DNA of 64,000 bases, taken from the NCBI RefSeq assembly GCF_002251365.1, contig NZ_NPJH01000044.1:16748-80747 (forward strand), written 5' to 3'. The translations under genes were made by a program, and so were the position numbers. Below the pieces are notes generated by a model that made no database searches, had not been told where the DNA came from, and saw only the letters and a list, made by a program, of their open reading frames with translations. Within the stretch, counting starts at the first letter, position 1. Each line of letters begins with the position of its first letter. This document shows, one piece after another, positions 23,436 through 32,852 of this stretch. Source of the stretch: Prevotella sp. P3-122. GTDB taxonomy: Bacteria > Bacteroidota > Bacteroidia > Bacteroidales > Bacteroidaceae.

Positions 23436-24686
23436 ATGACAAACAATAGCCATACGCCACATCACCATAGCCTCGCAAGTATCATCAGCGAGGGTCTGCA
23501 TGACGTTTTCCACATCTGTGTGCAGGAGCTCAGGCAGACGTTTCGTGACGAGGGTATGCTCATATTCTTTATCCTCGTACCATTAGCCTATCCCATACTC
23601 TACTCATGGATATATCAGGAACAACTTGTCAGGGAGGTGCCCGTCGTTGTTGTCGACGACAGCAACAGCAGCCGTAGCCGGGAGTTCACGCGTCTCTTCG
23701 ATGCCTCGCCTGATGTTGCCGTGGTGGCCCGTTGCACAGACATGGCTGAGGCCCGTAAGGCTGTTGGCAGACAGGAAGCTTTTGGCATCATCCGCATACC
23801 ATCGTCATTCGCCACAGACATCGCACGTGGCAAACAGACAGCAGTAGCCCTGTATTGCGACATGAGCATCATGCTCAACTACAAGGCCATCTTGCAGACG
23901 GCAACGGCTGTTGCTGGAGACATGAATGCTGGAATACAGATATCACAGTCGGGCAACACCACGGCACGGCAGGACGAGATAACGACCAGGCCACTCGACT
24001 TCGAAGAGGTGGCTCTATTCAATCCCACGGGAGGATATGCCGACTTCATACTCCCGGGAGTACTCATACTGATTCTTCACCAGACGCTACTGCTTGGCAT
24101 CGGACTTGGTGCAGGAACAGCAAGGGAGCAAAACCGATATGAGGACCTCGTGCCAGTTAGCCGCCACTACAACGGCACCTTCCGCATTGTCATGGGCAAG
24201 GCTTGGTGCTATTTCATGATCTATCTTGCCGTAGGTGCTTACGTCATACTTGCCGTGCCAAGCATGTTCGGGTTCCTGCAGCTGCTTAGCGTAGGGCCCC
24301 TGCTGGCTCTGATGACCCCATTCCTTCTGGCCACGATATTCTTTGGCATGACCATATCATGCATTGTCCGCTACCGCGAGAACATTCTCCTTATAGTAGT
24401 GTTTACCACAGTGCCCCTGCTGTTCCTTTCGGGCATGTCGTGGCCCCAGAGCGCAATGCCTGGCGCATGGCAGGCCGTGGCGGGATTATTCCCGTCTACA
24501 TTCGGCATAAGAGGCTTCATCAGGCTCAACACCATGGGTGCCACACTTCAGGACATCCGCACGGAATATATAGCTCTGTGGATTCAGACCGTAGCCTATT
24601 TCCTTGCGGCTTGCGCAGTATACCGTCATCAACTGAGAATGACAAGACGGCATGAGGCAGAGGAATGCACAGGAACGGAGGCATAA
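23436..24686 (+). CDS. ABC-2 family transporter permease (second copy)
   Basis: This 416-residue protein is best started at the ATG at 23436 ('MTNNSHTPHHHS'). It has the same layout as the preceding permease: a first helix ('FFILVLAYPILYSWIY' region), an extracytoplasmic domain, then a helix bundle with 'RENILLIVVFTTVPLLFLSGM'. The pair probably forms a heterodimeric permease. Upstream genes are TolC and adaptor; downstream is a non-coding repeat region. Substrate unknown; drugs or lipid-like molecules are usual for this class. Confidence 0.9.
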   Translation: MTNNSHTPHHHSLASIISEGLHDVFHICVQELRQTFRDEGMLIFFILVPLAYPILYSWIYQEQLVREVPVVVVDDSNSSRSREFTRLFDASPDVAVVARCTDMAEARKAVGRQEAFGIIRIPSSFATDIARGKQTAVALYCDMSIMLNYKAILQTATAVAGDMNAGIQISQSGNTTARQDEITTRPLDFEEVALFNPTGGYADFILPGVLILILHQTLLLGIGLGAGTAREQNRYEDLVPVSRHYNGTFRIVMGKAWCYFMIYLAVGAYVILAVPSMFGFLQLLSVGPLLALMTPFLLATIFFGMTISCIVRYRENILLIVVFTTVPLLFLSGMSWPQSAMPGAWQAVAGLFPSTFGIRGFIRLNTMGATLQDIRTEYIALWIQTVAYFLAACAVYRHQLRMTRRHEAEECTGTEA

Positions 24687-24811
24687 TGTTAAAGTAATTT
24701 TAAACTCTCCATATAGTCTTGACTCGTCCCTTAGGGCATAGCTTATCTTTGCAGGCGAATTCAAACCAAACAGAAATCGCGCGATTGAGAAATGAGAAAA
24801 AGAACTAAGTA

Positions 24812-25180
24812 GGGTGTCCAGTTTGTTGTACCCAAAATGAAACCTATGTTGTTCCTGATTTACTCAGACTACTTGCTCGCAGAAAATACTGTGTCCAGCA
24901 CGCGCTGTAAGCGCAGAAGCGCATAGCCCAGGGTAGAGCGAAGCGGCACCCTGGGTTATTTCATGGAATTGATGGTCGCCCTGCTAAGGGCAAAAGCGTA
25001 GATAATGGCAGGACAGATAACGCTTTTGCGCTTACAGCGCGCAGGGACAACAACCCACTACACCCAGGGTGTCGCTACGCTTTACCCTGGGCTATGTGCT
25101 TTTGCGCTTACAGCGCGACCATCACCTATATGAACTTCAGAATTAGGATATTCAATTTTTGTACATCAAACTGTACACCC
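24812..25180. mobile_element. MITE-like element with 20-bp terminal inverted repeats
   Basis: The left end GGGTGTCCAGTTTGTTGTAC (24812-24831) and the complement of the right end (25161-25180) agree at 18 of 20 positions. Nested inside are two 56-bp inverted arms, 24901-24956 and 25062-25117, with about five mismatches. Each arm carries GCGCTGTAAGCGC and a CCCAGGGT...ACCCTGGG stem. A third GCGCTTACAGCGC lies at 25028-25040. No open frame of note. An identical copy of the right 20-mer occurs at 56105-56124. The region 24687-25198 contains no gene. Confidence 0.75.
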
Positions 25181-25198
25181 CACCTATTATATATATTT

Positions 25199-26296
25199 TT
25201 AGTGTGTGCCAACTATTTTTGTTTTAGGCATTTCCCGGTTGCGCTTGTTCACCACCGTCACCACACTTTGCGCCAGACTCAGGAAGGCCTGTCCCATGAC
25301 GGTATCGCTGTCAGCCGCCGATGGTTTTCCGGCATCGCCATTCTCGCACACGCTCTGCACTACGGGCAACTGCGCCAGCAAAGGCAGTCCCATATCCTTG
25401 GCAAGGTTCTTGCAACCGTCCTTTCCGAAGATGTAGTATTTATTCTCTGGCAACTCCGCAGGCGTGAACCACGCCATGTTCTCCACGAGGCCGAGCAATG
25501 GCACGTTCACCTTTTCGTTGCGGTACATGTCGATGCCCTTGCGTGCGTCGGCAAGTGCGACCTGCTGAGGAGTACTTACAATAATGGCTCCCGTAATGGC
25601 CAGCGTCTGCAGCAGGGTGAGATGAATATCTGATGTTCCGGGCGGTGTGTCGAGGATGAAATAGTCCAGCTCTCCCCAGTCAGCATCTGCAATAAGCTGC
25701 TTCAGAGCACTCGTAGCCATACCTCCACGCCACAGCGTTGCAGTATCGGGGTTTACGAAGAAGCCTATGGAGAGCAGCTTCACACCATATTTCTCTATTG
25801 GCTCAATGAGCTGTCGGCCGTCTTTCTCCACAGCGCATGGTCGCTCACTCTCCACTCCAAACATCTTTGGTACCGATGGACCAAAGATATCGGTGTCAAG
25901 CAGACCTACCCTATAGCCTAACTTTGCCAGTGCCACGGCAAGGTTAGCCGAAACAGTACTCTTCCCTACTCCACCTTTTCCGGAGCTCACGGCAACTATG
26001 TTTTTCACCTGTGGCAGCAGCTTGCCTACCTCTGGACGTGGCTTTGAGCGGAACTCTGTGGTAATCTCCACCTCCACATCCTTGCCCACATGATAGTGTA
26101 TGGCAGCCTCCGCGGCCTTGAGGGTAGACTTCAGGAAAGGGTCTGTCTCACGCGGGAAGACAAGAACTATCCTTACCTTCATACCATCAATGGACGGTTG
26201 GTCGGCGAGCATCTCGCTCTCAATGAGGTTCTTCTTCGTACCAGGATACATCACGGTAGCCAGGGCGTCTGTAATTAGTTTTGGATATAATGTCAT
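25199..26296 (-). CDS. mrp: Mrp/ApbC family iron-sulfur carrier ATPase
   Basis: This is a 365-residue protein when started at the ATG at 26296; longer in-frame extensions would run through a promoter-like region. An N-terminal MIP18/DUF59-like part (residues 1-90) precedes the deviant Walker A 'SSGKGGVGKSTVSANLA' (GKGGVGKS at 106-113). The switch region 'DYFILDTPPGTSDIHLTLLQ' and 'STPQQVALADARKGIDMY' are as in other Mrp proteins. The family binds and transfers Fe-S clusters. The usual C-x-x-C near the C-terminus is not evident here: where typical Mrp has CPHC, this protein reads 'ENMAWFTPAELPENKYYIF'. Some Bacteroidetes Mrp proteins share this loss. Confidence 0.9.
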   Translation of the reverse strand: MTLYPKLITDALATVMYPGTKKNLIESEMLADQPSIDGMKVRIVLVFPRETDPFLKSTLKAAEAAIHYHVGKDVEVEITTEFRSKPRPEVGKLLPQVKNIVAVSSGKGGVGKSTVSANLAVALAKLGYRVGLLDTDIFGPSVPKMFGVESERPCAVEKDGRQLIEPIEKYGVKLLSIGFFVNPDTATLWRGGMATSALKQLIADADWGELDYFILDTPPGTSDIHLTLLQTLAITGAIIVSTPQQVALADARKGIDMYRNEKVNVPLLGLVENMAWFTPAELPENKYYIFGKDGCKNLAKDMGLPLLAQLPVVQSVCENGDAGKPSAADSDTVMGQAFLSLAQSVVTVVNKRNREMPKTKIVGTH

Positions 26297-26347
26297 GATT
26301 ATAGGGTTTACATTATTGGTGTTTCCTGTTAGCTTTTTTATGTTTTG

Positions 26348-26381
26348 CAAAATTACAACTTTTTTCGGACATGACGGCAAA
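26348..26381 (-). promoter_or_regulatory. Candidate promoter of mrp
   Basis: On the minus strand TAATTTTG (26348-26355) matches the -7 consensus. A TTTG (26378-26381) lies 22 bp further upstream, slightly longer than the ideal spacing. Confidence 0.5.
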
Positions 26382-26401
26382 CTGGGGTGAAAAAAGAAAA
26401 T

Positions 26402-26467
26402 ATGTACCAGTTTACAAGCTTTTGGAGGGAAAACACAAGGCAATATGGATAAAAAACCGTACATTTG
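26402..26467 (+). promoter_or_regulatory. GH115 promoter: TACATTTG box with operator-like motif upstream
   Basis: The -7 box TACATTTG is at 26460-26467, about 45 bp before the ATG. The segment 26402-26428 aligns with the operator-like motif found at three other promoters of the glycan locus: two of three GTA boxes (as TAC on this strand) are kept at the 8-bp spacing, and the motif end is 39 bp from the box. The outer box is degenerate. Confidence 0.45.
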
Positions 26468-26512
26468 CAAAAAGAAACCAAAAACCATAAAACTAACGAT
26501 TATAAACCAAAC

Positions 26513-29080
26513 ATGAATAATAGTATCCTATCACAGACTTTATTCCTAATGAAAGCAGCCCTTACAAAGGCCGCTACAATGACAATGCTCATCGTCCTAC
26601 AACCCTGTAGCTCTACGGCTAAAGATATCGTATGGTACGATGGCAACGCACCCGTGGCCTACCGTATATGCGAGAAGCCATCGCCTGTGGTGGAGATTGC
26701 CCTTGAGATGTTCGAGGACGACATGGCAGCAGTGACAGGACACAAGGCGCATGCAAGGAAGACTGCCATAGTAGAGATATTCCAGCTTGACCGGCTAACC
26801 AACAAGGAGATGAGGGAACTCGACAAGCGAAAGATAAAATACACAGACATCATAACACGAAAGGATGCCTTCACCATAAGCACCTACAACGGCAAGATTG
26901 TCATCATCGGAAGCAACGGCCGTGGCACGGCATACGGCATACTGGAGTTGTCACGCATGGCAGGCGTATCGCCATGGACAGACTGGGGCGACATCATACC
27001 TGAGAGGAAATCAACGCTTTCACTGCCCGACGGCTTCCTCACCCGGCAATGGCCGTCGGTGGAATACCGTGGAGTGTTCATCAACGATGAGGACTGGTCG
27101 TCACGCGTATGGGCCAAGAACATCTCTGGCAAGCACGCCAAGGATGGTGAGATGGGACCTCCTTTCTACCGCCGTCTGTTCACCCTCCTGCTGCGTCTCC
27201 GGGCTAATGCTTTCTGGCCAGCCATGCACGAGGGTACTACAGCCTTCTTCAAAGTGAAGGGTAACAGGGAACTGGCCGACTCCTGCGACATGGTGGTAGG
27301 AACATCACATTGTGAGCCTATGCTGCGCAATAATGTCGGTGAATGGGACGAGAAAAAGCGTGGTGCATTCAATTTCATCACCAACCGACACAACGTCACC
27401 GAATACTGGAGCGAGCGACTGCGCGAGACGGCATCAATGGATGCCCTATACACCATTGGCATGAGAGGCATTCACGACGGCTCCATGCAGGGTGTGAAAA
27501 CAGCCGAAGAGAAGCTCAATGGCCTGCAGAGTGTCATTGACGAGCAACGGAAGCTCATGCACAAGCACCTCGGACGCAAGCCTGCTGACATTCCGCAGGT
27601 GTTCGTGCCATACAAGGAAGTATTGGAAATATATGAGAACGGGCTCCGCGTGCCCGACGATGTAACGCTGATGTGGTGCGACGACAACTACGGCTACCTC
27701 ACCCGCCTCTCCGACAGCCTGCAGCAGAAACGCAGCGGAGGCGCAGGAGTGTACTATCACCTGAGCTATTGGGGACGTCCTCACGACTACCTGTGGCTTA
27801 CCACCACACAGCCAGGACTGATATGCAATGAGATGAAGACAGCCTACGACCACAACGCACGCCGCCTGTGGATACTGAATGTCCATGACCCGAAAGTTGC
27901 TGCCTACGGAATGAGCCTGTTCCTCGATATGGCATGGAACATCAACTGCGTCTCGCCATCGACCGTCGGCAACCATCTGCACGCATGGCTCGCACAGCAG
28001 TTCGGACAGGCTGCCGCCAGCAAGCTGTTGCCGGCCATGAAATCCTTCTACCGCCTGTGCGGCATACGCAGACCGGAATTCATGGGATGGAGCCAGGTGG
28101 AGCTGGACAAGAAGAAATACAACCGCGGCCTGTCACCGATGTCCGACACTGAGTTCGCTGCCGACGAGTTCGGCAACGAGCTTGAGCGTTATCTTAACAG
28201 CTATGAGGACATAAAGGCACAGGTGGCAGAGGCTGAGAAGCTTATACGCCCCGAACTGGCCGACGCCTTCTTCGCTGCCATCAAGTATCCCGTATTCTCT
28301 GCTGCAGCAATGGCTACCAAGACCCTGCAGGCACAGGAGGCACGCCACATAGGCCGTCCTGACTCGTTCAACAGCGACGAAGAGGCTCTCGACGCTGCCC
28401 TACGCAGCTACAACGCCTATCAGGAGATACTGTCGCTGACAGAATACTATAACAACCGCATGTCAGGAGGCAGATGGCGGGGCAGCATGAGTTGTGCGCC
28501 ACGCAAGCTGCCAGTCTTCGGCGAGCCACTCTTTCCTGCCCCACTTAGCGAGGACAACAAGAACAGCCATGCGCCAGCAGCTCCTATAGAGACTAAGCTG
28601 CAGACAGACGGATGCATAGTCCGTAACGCCTGCCAATGGCATTCGGCATCAGCAGGAGCATATGTAGTGGATTTGCTCGGCCACAGCAACAAAGCAGTGG
28701 CTCTGCCAAAGGGAGAAAGCCTGACATACCAAATAAACACCACACGCACCGACTCCTGCGTGCTGAGAATAGCAGCCATCCCCACCCAGCCCAACGACAA
28801 AGGTGACTTGCGCTACTCTGTAACCATTGACGGCGGCGCACCAACGACATTCAGTCTGAAAGAGAAATTCCGCTCCGAGGGCTGGAAACAGAACGTCCTG
28901 CGTGGACAAGCAATCAGAACAATAGACACCAAACTCAATGCCGGTCCGCATACCATCACCATCACGGCACTTGACGACCACATCATCATAGACCAGTGGA
29001 TGATTGACTATAAGCCAGAACGACAGTTCTATATGTTCCCGATAGAAATGCAGACTGGCTATTCTGCGGGGAAACAATAG
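26513..29080 (+). CDS. Glycoside hydrolase family 115 (alpha-glucuronidase type)
   Basis: This is an 855-residue protein from the ATG at 26513, with a hydrophobic N-terminal segment ending near 'LQPCSSTAKD', which could be a lipoprotein or secretion signal. The GH115 pattern is clear: 'MFEDDMAAVTGHKA' in the N-terminal domain, 'EYRGVFINDEDWSSRVWA', 'LRLRANAFWPAMHE', 'DDVTLMWCDDNYGYL', 'GAGVYYHLSYWGRPHDYLW'. The C-terminal domain ('YSVTIDGG', 'HTITITALDDHIIIDQWMIDY') is the GH115 C-terminal beta-domain. The family removes (4-O-methyl-)glucuronic acid from xylan or arabinogalactan side chains. It stands divergent from mrp and converges on the HTCS gene. Confidence 0.92.
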   Translation: MNNSILSQTLFLMKAALTKAATMTMLIVLQPCSSTAKDIVWYDGNAPVAYRICEKPSPVVEIALEMFEDDMAAVTGHKAHARKTAIVEIFQLDRLTNKEMRELDKRKIKYTDIITRKDAFTISTYNGKIVIIGSNGRGTAYGILELSRMAGVSPWTDWGDIIPERKSTLSLPDGFLTRQWPSVEYRGVFINDEDWSSRVWAKNISGKHAKDGEMGPPFYRRLFTLLLRLRANAFWPAMHEGTTAFFKVKGNRELADSCDMVVGTSHCEPMLRNNVGEWDEKKRGAFNFITNRHNVTEYWSERLRETASMDALYTIGMRGIHDGSMQGVKTAEEKLNGLQSVIDEQRKLMHKHLGRKPADIPQVFVPYKEVLEIYENGLRVPDDVTLMWCDDNYGYLTRLSDSLQQKRSGGAGVYYHLSYWGRPHDYLWLTTTQPGLICNEMKTAYDHNARRLWILNVHDPKVAAYGMSLFLDMAWNINCVSPSTVGNHLHAWLAQQFGQAAASKLLPAMKSFYRLCGIRRPEFMGWSQVELDKKKYNRGLSPMSDTEFAADEFGNELERYLNSYEDIKAQVAEAEKLIRPELADAFFAAIKYPVFSAAAMATKTLQAQEARHIGRPDSFNSDEEALDAALRSYNAYQEILSLTEYYNNRMSGGRWRGSMSCAPRKLPVFGEPLFPAPLSEDNKNSHAPAAPIETKLQTDGCIVRNACQWHSASAGAYVVDLLGHSNKAVALPKGESLTYQINTTRTDSCVLRIAAIPTQPNDKGDLRYSVTIDGGAPTTFSLKEKFRSEGWKQNVLRGQAIRTIDTKLNAGPHTITITALDDHIIIDQWMIDYKPERQFYMFPIEMQTGYSAGKQ

Positions 29081-29096
29081 AGGTAGGTTCTATAAA

Positions 29097-32000
29097 TTAT
29101 TCGGCAATAATGTCACTATGCGATTGAAGTTGGACGCGCGGCTTTCCAGAAGCCAAGGGCAAATTGGATTTTCCCCTGTATTCCTTAGGTAATACACCAA
29201 AAAACTTCTTGAAATGTTTTGTGAAGTAACTTGGAGAGGAGAAACCGGTTCGTTCTGAGATGGCAGAAGCCGAGAGCGAAGTAGTGCTTAGCAGGTGAGC
29301 AGCATGCTTCAGTCTAATAGTGATGATGAAGTCGCTGGGTGACAATCCTGTGATGCTGTGTATCTTTCGGTAAAGCGTCATGCGACTGGCGCACATGTCG
29401 CTACTGAATTGGTCTACGTTATAATTCTTGTCGGCAAGATGTTCCTCGACGAGTTTCTTCGCACGGGTAATAATTTCCTCGTCAATGGGCGAATAAGTCA
29501 ATTGTGCCACCTCCTTGCTATCGTCATGCTGGAAATGTTGCATGGTGACCCTACGCTGTTCCTGTAGATGCCTTATTCGATTGAGCAGAACGGCAGGGCT
29601 GAAAGGTTTGGTGAGGTAGCAGTCTGCTCCCATCTTGTAACCTTCGAGTTGGTCTTCATCGCTGGTCTTGGCTGTAAGTAGGATTACGGGGATGTGACTG
29701 ACATTCTCAGTGCCCTTGATACGGCGGCATAGCTCAAAACCATCCATGAGCGGCATCATGACATCGCTGATGATGAGTTCCGTATCGGGCTGTGCGGACA
29801 GTTGTTCCCAAGCCTCCTGCCCGTTACTGGCTTCGTTTACGTCAAACCCCTCGTCACGTAGTTGTTCGGCGATGAGTAAACGCAGTTCGAGGTTATCTTC
29901 TACAAGAAGTATGCTAGGGGTTATGCTGGTGTTGGATGTTTCTTCTTGCGCTGTAACAGAATCATCTTCAGCCCCATGCCCAGAAATTGAAGTTTGTGCA
30001 GCAGAGTCCTCGTTGATGCTGTGTTGCTCACACACCAAGGGTATCTCAAACCAGAAGTCGGAGCCCTTGCCCTCCTGACTCTCTACCCCCACATCTCCAC
30101 CATGCAGACGCACCAACTCGCGAACCATGTGCAGGCCGATACCGCTTCCACCCTTTGAATTGATGTTGTCCGACTGGAAATAGCGGTCGAATATATATGG
30201 CACGTCGTTGGCCTTTATGCCTATGCCATCGTCTTTGACGTGCACTGTGAGTCGGTTGTTGTCTTCGGGTTTTATTTGCAACTCCAGCCAGACGTGTCCC
30301 CCTTCAGGTGTGAATTTCATTGCGTTGCTGAGCAGGTTCCATACGATGCGGTGCATCTTCTCATGATCAAATGCGGCATAGAGTGCCTTTTTGGGATGTA
30401 TATAACATAGTTCAATATGTTTGCGTTGCGCTAAAGGTTGGAAAGTCTCTACGGCAGCCGATAGGAATTGCACCATGTCTGCATTGCGTGGCGAGATGTG
30501 CTCTGCACCCAATTCCATGCGACGGAAGTCAAGCAGCTGGTTGATGAGTTGTTGCAGTTCCAAAGCGTTACGCTGAATGCTCTCAAGTCGGTTGCGGTCT
30601 CGTTCTGAGAGCGATGATGCCGATGCCAACATCTGTTCTACGGGAACCAAAATGAGGGTAAGTGGCGTGCGCAGTTCATGGCTGACGTTGGTGAAGAAGC
30701 GGAATTTCAGTTCCGTGAGCTGCTCCTCCATTTGTGTCATGCGCTTGCGTTGTACGTGTTTGGAATATTGCTTGAATATTTCAATGATGACAGACAATGT
30801 CAATAGCAAGTATAGCGTGTAAGCCCAGCCTGATTCCCACCACGCAGGCAGACGGTGTAACCTGAAGACCTCATGCTCCACGTTCCAGATGCCCTGTCCG
30901 TTAGTCGCACGAACTTCCACTGTGTAGTCTCCTTTGGCGGGAGAGGTCAGTACGATGATGTTGCTGCCTATGGGCAGTTCCACCCAGTCCTTCGAACTTG
31001 AGCCGAAAAGACTCTTCCTCGTCAGACGGTAGGCAAACGGTACCTGTTCGGCCAGATGCTGTTGCAGCGTGGTGAGATGTAGTTCTACTACGTTGGCTTT
31101 GCTGTCAATGTCCATGTCTGACTGTTCAGGGCGGACGAAGTGCTTCTGTCCGTCAATGACAATGGTCGATACGCATGGTTTCGCGAGGCTCTTGTGCGAT
31201 GCGCTGAAGTCAGTTGGAGAGATGTGGCAGTAACTATTCTCTTCGAGGATGCATATCGAGTCGCCTGGTGCAGACATCAGCTGCGTGAAATGATCCATGC
31301 GTATCATGGGATGGTTGCAGTACAATGTACGGTAGCCCTGAGTGGTCCGGTCCCATTCCTTAACATTGTCGCGTGTAAGAACCCAAACGTGTCCCTTGCC
31401 GTCCTGCCTGATATCGAGGATGCGCTTTCCGTTGGCATTGCTTACTGCGGCTATATATCGTGGAGCCTTGTCGATGATGCAGTTGTAGGTATAAACACGC
31501 CCGATGCTGGTACCTATGATGAGTGTGCCGTCGCTAAGAAGTGACATCGTCGAGCAAGTCTCGTATTCCTGCAACAGGGGGACAGCCTTTGTGTCACCTC
31601 GTCGTATCATGCAAAGTCCTTTCTGCCGGCTTTGGAAGAAAATGTTGCCTTGTCTGTCCTGTACGGCTCTAAGCACGTCTGGATGTTTCTGTCGGATTGT
31701 CTCCAGCAGATTGTCTTCGTCATGCGTCAGCACCTTGTGGCCAGCATATTTGCGGATGCCATTCTGGTATCTGGGTAGCATAAATGAATGACGCGATGCG
31801 CCCGACACCCATAGATTTCCGTGTTTGTCACTTGTGATATTAGTATAGTAATACTTGCCCTTTGGGAGTCTGTCGCTGATGGAGGAGAGGCGCAAGTTAT
31901 TGTCAGCATCGATTTCATAGGCAAAAACACCTCCAGTGGTGACCACCCATAGGATGTTGGCATGACTGTCCAGTTCTATATCCATCACCTTGTCCATCCC

Positions 32001-32798
32001 GTCAAACTCCAAGCTCATCGTGGCAGGCTGAAGTTCTGTCGTAGCGCGGTTGCCTACCATGTTGGGGATGAATTTCACTATGCCCTTCCCCCATGAGCCA
32101 ATCCAGTAACAGCCGTGGTCAACATCCTCGACCATACATTGCGGATCGACATCCTCCTGCATGACATAGGGGATGAAATCTTTTTTGTTAATGTCGTAGC
32201 GCCACATGCATCCGTTGCTCTGCGCCAACCATAAAGTGTGCTGACTGTCCTCCATGAACGCATTGACAAACTTGGGGCTTTTGCCACGTCCTCTGACATC
32301 AATCCTCTGCTTTTGCCGTCCGTCAGCATCAAGGTGAAACAAGGCTGTGCTGGTGGATAGCCAGATGGTGCCATCGGTCAGTGCGATAAGGGACTGTATG
32401 GGCACACGCTGCGTCTCCTCCACAGCGATACTGTGTATGCTGTAGTCCTTTTTGTCGAGCATGTACGCTCCTTGTGAGGTCGAAAACCAGATGTGTCCCT
32501 TGCCGTCCTCAGCAATGTCCATCACGTAGTTAGAACGTATCAGTTTCGGGTTTTGCTCATTCGCACAAAATGCATCAGTCTGGTAGCCGTTGTCACGACA
32601 CAGGCCCTCCTCTGTACTGTACCATAGATAGCCTTCGCTGTCGAAAAAGAACATCGCAACGCTACCCCATGGAATGTTCTTGATACTGGGAATGTAGGTA
32701 ACGATGTCATTCTCTTGTGCTTTGCAGCAAATGCTCATGAGCATACAGACTGACACCCATAACGCTCTTGTCCAACGGTTGGAAAACGATGCAAACAT
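29097..32798 (-). CDS. Hybrid two-component system regulator (HTCS) of the glycan locus
   Basis: This 1233-residue one-protein two-component system has a signal peptide and periplasmic propeller repeats ('DSEGYLWYSTEEGL', 'DGKGHIWFSTSQGAY', 'DSQHTLWLAQSNG'). A Y_Y_Y domain follows (about 560-650), then one membrane segment (about 655-675), HisKA with His707 in 'NVSHELRTPLTLIL', a HATPase with 'GGSGIGLHMVRELVRLHGG', a receiver with Asp1012 in 'LIISDVMMPLMDGFEL', and a C-terminal AraC-type HTH ('ASRMTLYRKIHSITGLSPSDF', 'SPSYFTKHFKKFFG'). HTCS proteins sense oligosaccharides in the periplasm and activate nearby polysaccharide-utilisation genes. It lies 54 bp after the beta-propeller hydrolase gene on the same strand. 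Confidence 0.95.
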   Translation of the reverse strand: MFASFSNRWTRALWVSVCMLMSICCKAQENDIVTYIPSIKNIPWGSVAMFFFDSEGYLWYSTEEGLCRDNGYQTDAFCANEQNPKLIRSNYVMDIAEDGKGHIWFSTSQGAYMLDKKDYSIHSIAVEETQRVPIQSLIALTDGTIWLSTSTALFHLDADGRQKQRIDVRGRGKSPKFVNAFMEDSQHTLWLAQSNGCMWRYDINKKDFIPYVMQEDVDPQCMVEDVDHGCYWIGSWGKGIVKFIPNMVGNRATTELQPATMSLEFDGMDKVMDIELDSHANILWVVTTGGVFAYEIDADNNLRLSSISDRLPKGKYYYTNITSDKHGNLWVSGASRHSFMLPRYQNGIRKYAGHKVLTHDEDNLLETIRQKHPDVLRAVQDRQGNIFFQSRQKGLCMIRRGDTKAVPLLQEYETCSTMSLLSDGTLIIGTSIGRVYTYNCIIDKAPRYIAAVSNANGKRILDIRQDGKGHVWVLTRDNVKEWDRTTQGYRTLYCNHPMIRMDHFTQLMSAPGDSICILEENSYCHISPTDFSASHKSLAKPCVSTIVIDGQKHFVRPEQSDMDIDSKANVVELHLTTLQQHLAEQVPFAYRLTRKSLFGSSSKDWVELPIGSNIIVLTSPAKGDYTVEVRATNGQGIWNVEHEVFRLHRLPAWWESGWAYTLYLLLTLSVIIEIFKQYSKHVQRKRMTQMEEQLTELKFRFFTNVSHELRTPLTLILVPVEQMLASASSLSERDRNRLESIQRNALELQQLINQLLDFRRMELGAEHISPRNADMVQFLSAAVETFQPLAQRKHIELCYIHPKKALYAAFDHEKMHRIVWNLLSNAMKFTPEGGHVWLELQIKPEDNNRLTVHVKDDGIGIKANDVPYIFDRYFQSDNINSKGGSGIGLHMVRELVRLHGGDVGVESQEGKGSDFWFEIPLVCEQHSINEDSAAQTSISGHGAEDDSVTAQEETSNTSITPSILLVEDNLELRLLIAEQLRDEGFDVNEASNGQEAWEQLSAQPDTELIISDVMMPLMDGFELCRRIKGTENVSHIPVILLTAKTSDEDQLEGYKMGADCYLTKPFSPAVLLNRIRHLQEQRRVTMQHFQHDDSKEVAQLTYSPIDEEIITRAKKLVEEHLADKNYNVDQFSSDMCASRMTLYRKIHSITGLSPSDFIITIRLKHAAHLLSTTSLSASAISERTGFSSPSYFTKHFKKFFGVLPKEYRGKSNLPLASGKPRVQLQSHSDIIAE

Positions 32799-32852
32799 GT
32801 AGACAGATAACTTTTTAACCCTTTTGACGGTGGGAATTTATAGAACACCCCT

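Noticed and set aside
26297..26488. A 64-residue N-terminal extension of Mrp
   Set aside because: The extension is Phe/Pro-rich, covers a good -7 box, and the ATG at 26296 starts the normal Mrp N-terminus.
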